A DNA stretch of 33,150 nt from a virus: IMG/VR virus record IMGVR_UViG_3300007735_000630, positions 1 through 33,150 of that record; one strand, 5' to 3'. This document shows positions 32,319 to 33,150 of this stretch, piece by piece. Numbering within the stretch: the first letter of the stretch is position 1; the number at the start of each line of letters is the position of its first letter. Under the pieces are notes generated by a model. The model saw nothing but the letters and a program-made list of their open reading frames with translations, was not told the origin of the DNA and searched no databases. Made by a program: the position numbers and the translations under genes.

Positions 32319-32836
32319 AAAAAAAACAAGGCACCAAACACGATTTCAATTGATAAATTGTCTTTGAACAAATTTGCTCGTTTTTCAAATCCTGCCGAAC
32401 GGTGTGGTTCTATGGTATATTCAAACTCATCTTCAGAAATGACTGGTCTATAAATTAGGGCAATCAAGTTGTGTAGATTTGCATTTGTGTCTCTTTTGAA
32501 TTGTTCACAATCTATAAACACACCAGTTGACATCAGATTCAGCTCTGGTTCAATTCCATATTTTTGACCATTCAACGTAAATGTCTTTTTAAAATCCATT
32601 GTAGGTTTCTCGAGAAGAAACTCACGGGCTTCTTTTAACTGCTTGAATTCTGATATAGACATTTGTCTGATATCTTGTGGGTCTAAGTCATCACAGATTG
32701 AAATAGCTTCAATAAAATCACCAAGACCAGTGTCAGTTTTTATCAGCATCATTTCCTGATACTGACCGATTGTAACTTCTGACCACCCCTTTTTGTTCAC
32801 GAAGTTTTCTTTTTTTATATTGTCTTTGATATTCAT
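32186..32836 (-). CDS. Tail assembly chaperone (zero-frame product)
   Basis: A 216-residue protein whose first ~170 residues look like a tail assembly chaperone of Bacteroidota phages: NKKGWSEVTIGQYQEMMLIK (14-33), ICDDLDPQDIRQMSISEF (47-64), FTLNGQKYGIEPELN (86-100) and LHNLIALIYRPV (121-132). From the FFF at 171-173 the zero-frame tail (SLVSMTSLHHSLASLG and onwards) looks like out-of-frame sequence. The -1 frame instead gives a plausible acidic-linker plus C-terminal domain, as in lambda gpG/gpGT. The start at 32836 overlaps the upstream gene by 104 nt; no nearer start keeps the KKGW region. Confidence 0.8.
   Translation of the reverse strand: MNIKDNIKKENFVNKKGWSEVTIGQYQEMMLIKTDTGLGDFIEAISICDDLDPQDIRQMSISEFKQLKEAREFLLEKPTMDFKKTFTLNGQKYGIEPELNLMSTGVFIDCEQFKRDTNANLHNLIALIYRPVISEDEFEYTIEPHRSAGFEKRANLFKDNLSIEIVFGALFFFSLVSMTSLHHSLASLGKEMMDEVKMMMKEEEMILKKLTEDNGK
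32317..32326 (-). promoter_or_regulatory. T10 slippery run (-1 frameshift site)
   Basis: Ten T on the coding strand, read in the zero frame as TTG TTT TTT TTT TCA (codons 170-174). T TTT TTT is a canonical slippery heptamer shape for -1 programmed frameshifting; a run this long could equally cause RNA polymerase slippage or an assembly error of one base. Eleven T would make one continuous 264-codon gene. Confidence 0.7.
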
Positions 32837-33125
32837 TCCACTTTTCTTTATTTATTTTTTTCCATTCTTTGGAATATTCGTCCATTTTTGTTTTATTCTT
32901 CTTGTAGTATTCTTGTTCATAACTCAAAATCTTTTCAATTTTGACGTGTCTCAACCACCAATCAGGTAGTCTTTTATATTCAGTCAGTTCTACTTCAGTT
33001 GCTGACCATTTGAGTTGTCTGAAAATTCTACACTCACAATCATCAATCTGAATATAAATCATTTCTAATTTGAGACCAGGTTCTTCATAAAGAATATCTT
33101 TTGATTTCAATTTGTATGTGCTCAT
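32733..33125 (-). CDS. Basic protein, function unknown
   Basis: A 130-residue protein, the first gene after the large terminase in transcription order across the circular junction. It has an N-terminal mixed domain (about 1-60, with EPGLKLEMIYIQIDDCECRI and LPDWWLRHVKIEKI) followed by a very basic helical stretch (about 68-115; YYKKNKTKMDEYSKEWKK and QRQYKKRKLREQKG). The Lys/Glu-rich stretch resembles the tail of the GIY-YIG protein at 1771-2220, and homing-endonuclease-like DNA-binding tails. Its 3' end overlaps the tail chaperone gene by 104 nt in a different frame, so the last ~34 residues may not be functional. The upstream region has TATATAAG. Confidence 0.65.
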   Translation of the reverse strand: MSTYKLKSKDILYEEPGLKLEMIYIQIDDCECRIFRQLKWSATEVELTEYKRLPDWWLRHVKIEKILSYEQEYYKKNKTKMDEYSKEWKKINKEKWNEYQRQYKKRKLREQKGVVRSYNRSVSGNDADKN

Positions 33126-33150
33126 TTCTTATATATTAAAATGATGTCAT
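33024..33150. repeat. Direct terminal repeat, right copy
   Basis: This is the second copy of 1-127, with one mismatch (T at 33049 versus A at 26). It marks the overlap of the circular map; the gene at 32733-33125 is complete here and truncated in the left copy. Confidence 0.93.

Noticed and set aside
1-33150. tRNA genes, CRISPR arrays, integrase, repressor or attachment site
   Set aside because: By eye no cloverleaf with a T-loop motif outside genes, no regularly spaced repeats other than those reported, and no recombinase or repressor motifs were seen; a tRNA scan could still find one.

Overview
The window reads as one complete, AT-rich, tailed double-stranded DNA phage genome with a siphovirus-type gene set, most likely infecting a member of the Bacteroidota. 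The host call is inferred from head and tail families I associate with Bacteroidota phages (an XkdF-like prohead protease, a DUF6712-like connector, the tail completion type and the style of the tape measure), from TTTG-N20-TAnnTTTG promoter candidates, and from the near absence of purine-rich Shine-Dalgarno sites. The first 127 bases recur at the very end with one mismatch, so the map is circular, about 33,023 bp, and the sequence simply overlaps itself. I see no integrase, excisionase, repressor, tRNA or CRISPR, so a lytic lifestyle is likely.

There are two transcription blocks that diverge from 2221-2404 and converge, with overlapping 3' ends, near 9981-9994. The rightward block (2405-9994) holds small unknown genes, one SF2 helicase, a GIY-YIG nuclease, hairpin-rich intergenic DNA, a terminator at 7398-7426, and then a tightly coupled group of a zinc-ribbon protein, a sigma-region-4-like protein, a DUF1360-like membrane protein, a small CxxC protein and a 400-residue protein with phage-structural signatures. 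The first 2.4 kb of this block (2405-4843) uses a codon repertoire unlike the rest of the genome.

The leftward block starts at 2220, crosses the circular junction and ends at 9981. In transcription order it encodes: GIY-YIG nuclease, small and large terminase, (junction) basic protein, tail assembly chaperone with an apparent -1 frameshift extension, tail completion protein, HK97 gp10-like protein, two large tail or baseplate proteins, a frameshifted tail fibre, tape measure, an XkdF-N-terminus-like multidomain protein, prohead protease/scaffold, major capsid protein, putative tail tube, portal, head-tail connector, a membrane coiled-coil protein, fibre and appendage proteins and a Pam3-gp28-like holin. 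One collagen-like C1q-type fibre lies between tail genes and a second near the end. The order is unusual because the tail module comes before the head module, and capsid comes before portal.

Functionally, TerS/TerL package DNA into a procapsid built from the portal, protease/scaffold and capsid protein; connector, gp10-like and completion proteins join it to a tail whose length is set by the tape measure; collagen-like, beta-rich and poly-Gly proteins probably form adsorption appendages. The sigma-like protein is the obvious candidate late switch. No endolysin was recognised. Most interesting: the T10 frameshift in the tail chaperone, the codon-usage island, the split prohead-protease architecture with duplicated Cys cassettes, the twin hairpins around 6192-6587, and the collagen repeats.
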